From Silurus meridionalis (lineage: Eukaryota > Chordata > Actinopteri > Siluriformes > Siluridae), in assembly GCF_014805685.1 (NCBI RefSeq), contig NC_060911.1:7668212-7732211 (forward strand): a DNA stretch of 64,000 bases. Direction: 5' to 3'. A program made the translations under genes and the position numbers. This document shows, piece after piece, positions 61,600-64,000 of this stretch. Under the pieces are notes generated by a model, which worked only from the letters and a program-made list of their open reading frames with translations, was not told the origin of the DNA and ran no database searches. Each line of letters starts with the position of its first letter. Positions within the stretch are counted from its first letter, which is position 1.

Positions 61600-62039
61600 G
61601 ACTCACTAAAGCATGAAGTGAAACTACTATCCATGTTGCACATTTTCTTTTAGTGTCATTTCATTGAGCCATTTTGTTCTGGCTTTCTGGCATGAAACAC
61701 TTGAAGTCTTGACATTTCTGCCAGGGTAACAACCCAAAATGTCTCCCATGGAGTGTGTGAGAGGAGCCGGTGAGAGTGCTGGAATCTGTCCGTCTGATTA
61801 GTGACGGGGTGGTGGGGTGGAGTGCTATTTGGTGATCGATCAGAGCGAGAGAGCGAGATGCGAGCGATGCAGACAGTTTGATGTGATGACAACCATCCGT
61901 CTCTCCAAACTGGGTATGGAGCTGTTCTAGCTGTAATGACTGCCTCAGGAAAAGTGTGTGTGTGTGTACAAGAGATTGAGAGAGTTCATCAGAGTGTAAC
62001 TTTGAATGATAAAATATCATTGCATCCTCATACTCCTTC

Positions 62040-62040
<1 letters not shown>
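61600..62040. other. intronic stretch, no gene recognised
   Basis: Unique-looking sequence between the DIRS remnant and the CA cluster, with a short GTGTGTGTGT run near 61958. Confidence 0.4.

Positions 62041-62076
<36 letters not shown>
62041..62076. repeat. (AC)n microsatellite
   Basis: About 18 AC units, first of three CA tracts within 720 bp. Confidence 0.96.
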
Positions 62077-62078
<2 letters not shown>

Positions 62079-62156
62079 AAAACATGTGCCACCAGAGATA
62101 AGAGATTGGGGAGATGACAGGTGGAACAGGTAGCAAAATTTTCTTTAATGATCCAT

Positions 62157-62172
62157 GCACACACACACACAC

Positions 62173-62251
<79 letters not shown>
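62157..62251. repeat. (AC)n microsatellite with two breaks
   Basis: About 46 AC units broken by one GC and one AT step. The long threonine-histidine frame across it is an artefact. Confidence 0.97.
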
Positions 62252-62637
62252 TGAACCAGATACTGTCCATAGACAGTTCCCTTGTAATGGCTTTATTTCA
62301 GACCCACAACTACATATACTCTACCTGTAGTTTCTTCCACAGTGCTGTCCAATTCTTGGTACTGATTGGTCTGATACTCAACATAACTGGACTTATATTT
62401 CATTCTTAACAACAGATTTTGTGGTTTATTTAACAACATTGTAAAAAATATATATATACACACACATTGAAGATTAAATTATAATTATCTTTATTTTTTT
62501 AATTCTTCTTTGTCTATATTTCTCTTTTTTTTATTCCTCTCTCTTCTATGACTTTTCTCTTTATTTTTTGTCTGTCTTTATTTTTGTCTCTGTCTGTCTC
62601 TTTAGTTCTGTCTTTCTGTCTGTCTTTTTTTTTGTTT

Positions 62638-63325
<688 letters not shown>

Positions 63326-63326
63326 C

Positions 63327-63366
63327 CTTTCTTTCTTTCTTTCTTTCTTGCTTTCTTGCTTTCTTT
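63327..63366. repeat. (CTTT)n tetranucleotide tract
   Basis: About nine CTTT/CTTG units, then AT-rich sequence to the window end. A TTTATTGGCATGACAAATAT piece near 63410 may be another retroposon end, and the 63625-63705 stretch (GTGGTGGGCAGTCAGTGCC) resembles a dispersed repeat. Confidence 0.8.
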
Positions 63367-64000
63367 TTCTCTCTGTCTTACTATCTCTCAACTTTCAATG
63401 TTAGCTTTATTGGCATGACAAATATAAGAAATAAAGTGAAAATAAATAATTAGAAATTAGAAATGTATTAGAATAAGAAATAATACTCGGTTAAAGCAAT
63501 TAATTAAATAAATAAGCAGTTTTAATTAATAATGCAAAATATTTATATAATTATGTGTATAATTTAAGAAAATGTAACAAAATTTCAGATACACTTAAAT
63601 ATATATACATATTGTATATCAGTGGTGGGCAGTCAGTGCCAGCAAAGTCTTCTCTTCTGGCCTAAACACTATCAGAAGCACTGACCTACACTTACAACCT
63701 AAATTCTAATATTTGTTCAATGAAATTGTATTAATTTATTCCCAACAGTTTATTAGCATTTCTCTTGGCTGCACTGCTTCCAGTACGTGTATGTGGATGT
63801 TAGATTTTTTGTCTAATCAGATTTCAGCCTCTATGTGCTGCCATGTCAATCTAATCTGGGCAGAGACTTCAAAGTCAGTACTGCTGGCCTTTTTTTTTTT
63901 ACCATCCTCTCCTTTAAAATAGCTCTGTTTCTTTAACCAATCAGATTTCAAATACACCTCACAGGGCAGCTAGCTGGCCCAGAATAGCTTCAGTATTTTT

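Larger units (their letters stand above)
59900..61600 (+). mobile_element. DIRS-type retrotransposon remnant
   Basis: A GC-richer patch of about 1.7 kb in an AT-rich intron. In order it holds a Gag-like region, a short reverse-transcriptase piece, and a tyrosine-recombinase C-terminus, then a terminal repeat region with GAAAGGGAACGTCTC and TATGTAACCCTAGTTCCCTT. Recombinase in place of integrase marks the DIRS group. About two thirds of a normal element is missing, and every frame is broken. Confidence 0.88.

Noticed and set aside
59900..61600. Possible LTR retrovirus-like remnant
   Set aside because: No protease, integrase or LTRs; the recombinase motifs (HSTR, FVRFY) and Gag blocks point to a DIRS element.
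62155..62409. Threonine-histidine and valine-cysteine repeat frames across CA tracts (also near 18696-19265)
   Set aside because: Pure translation of dinucleotide repeats.

Overview
The window looks like nuclear DNA of a teleost fish, probably an ostariophysan such as a catfish or a relative (the order is an inference from repeat content). It is AT-rich, crowded with CA, CT, GATA and AT microsatellites, and littered with fish-type DNA transposons (Tc1, mariner, hAT and pogo/Tigger-like), RTE-type LINE ends, tRNA-derived SINEs and a DIRS-type retrotransposon remnant. There is no bacterial-style gene density. Almost every open frame is accidental or lies inside a repeat.

The only host coding sequence I can support is two plus-strand exons of an alpha-neurexin. 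The exon at 12260-12433 encodes the end of the fifth LNS (laminin-neurexin-sex hormone binding globulin) domain. The exon at 15418-15537 encodes the third EGF-like repeat. Both have clean GT/AG junctions, are multiples of three, and are phase 1 on both sides. The residues fit NRXN2 best from my memory of the family, so I call the gene nrxn2. The window is therefore one intragenic slice: more than 12.2 kb of upstream intron, the first exon, a 2,984-bp intron, the second exon, and more than 48.4 kb of downstream intron. That last intron is where the family normally keeps the beta-neurexin promoter and first exon. I looked for that exon and did not find it.

Layout. 1-12259: upstream intron, with a nearly complete Tc1 transposon (8833-10435) whose transposase keeps its DD34E triad but has two frame shifts in its tail, and several copies of a short deleted Tc1 family. 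12434-15417: short intron with an ATT tract and a pogo-like MITE. 15538-27500: intron with a hAT MITE, two abutting TA-flanked MITEs (20262-21273), a SINE and a LINE end. 28644-29281: internally deleted mariner, with a sibling at about 48900-49282 sharing the same deletion junction. 31312-35306: hAT family copy, a nested element pair and a pogo-like fragment. 41627-42047: Tc1 foldback in an AT microsatellite. 44263-45376: apparent three-level nest of repeats. 45796-46631: hAT element with an exact 8-bp target duplication. 50022-50292: compound microsatellite. 56009-56786: second copy of the MITE at 20262. 57816-57952: near-perfect 137-bp palindrome. 59900-61600: decayed DIRS-type element. 62041-62759: cluster of CA and CT repeats.

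The exons do not form an operon-like unit; they are two pieces of one spliced synaptic adhesion receptor, and the rest is intron. The most unusual non-repeat signals are the 57.8-kb palindrome, a UG-rich 3' splice site with a perfect TACTAAC branch point before the EGF exon, a paired-class homeodomain palindrome at 51518-51540, and a few evenly composed, repeat-free blocks that could be conserved intronic enhancers.
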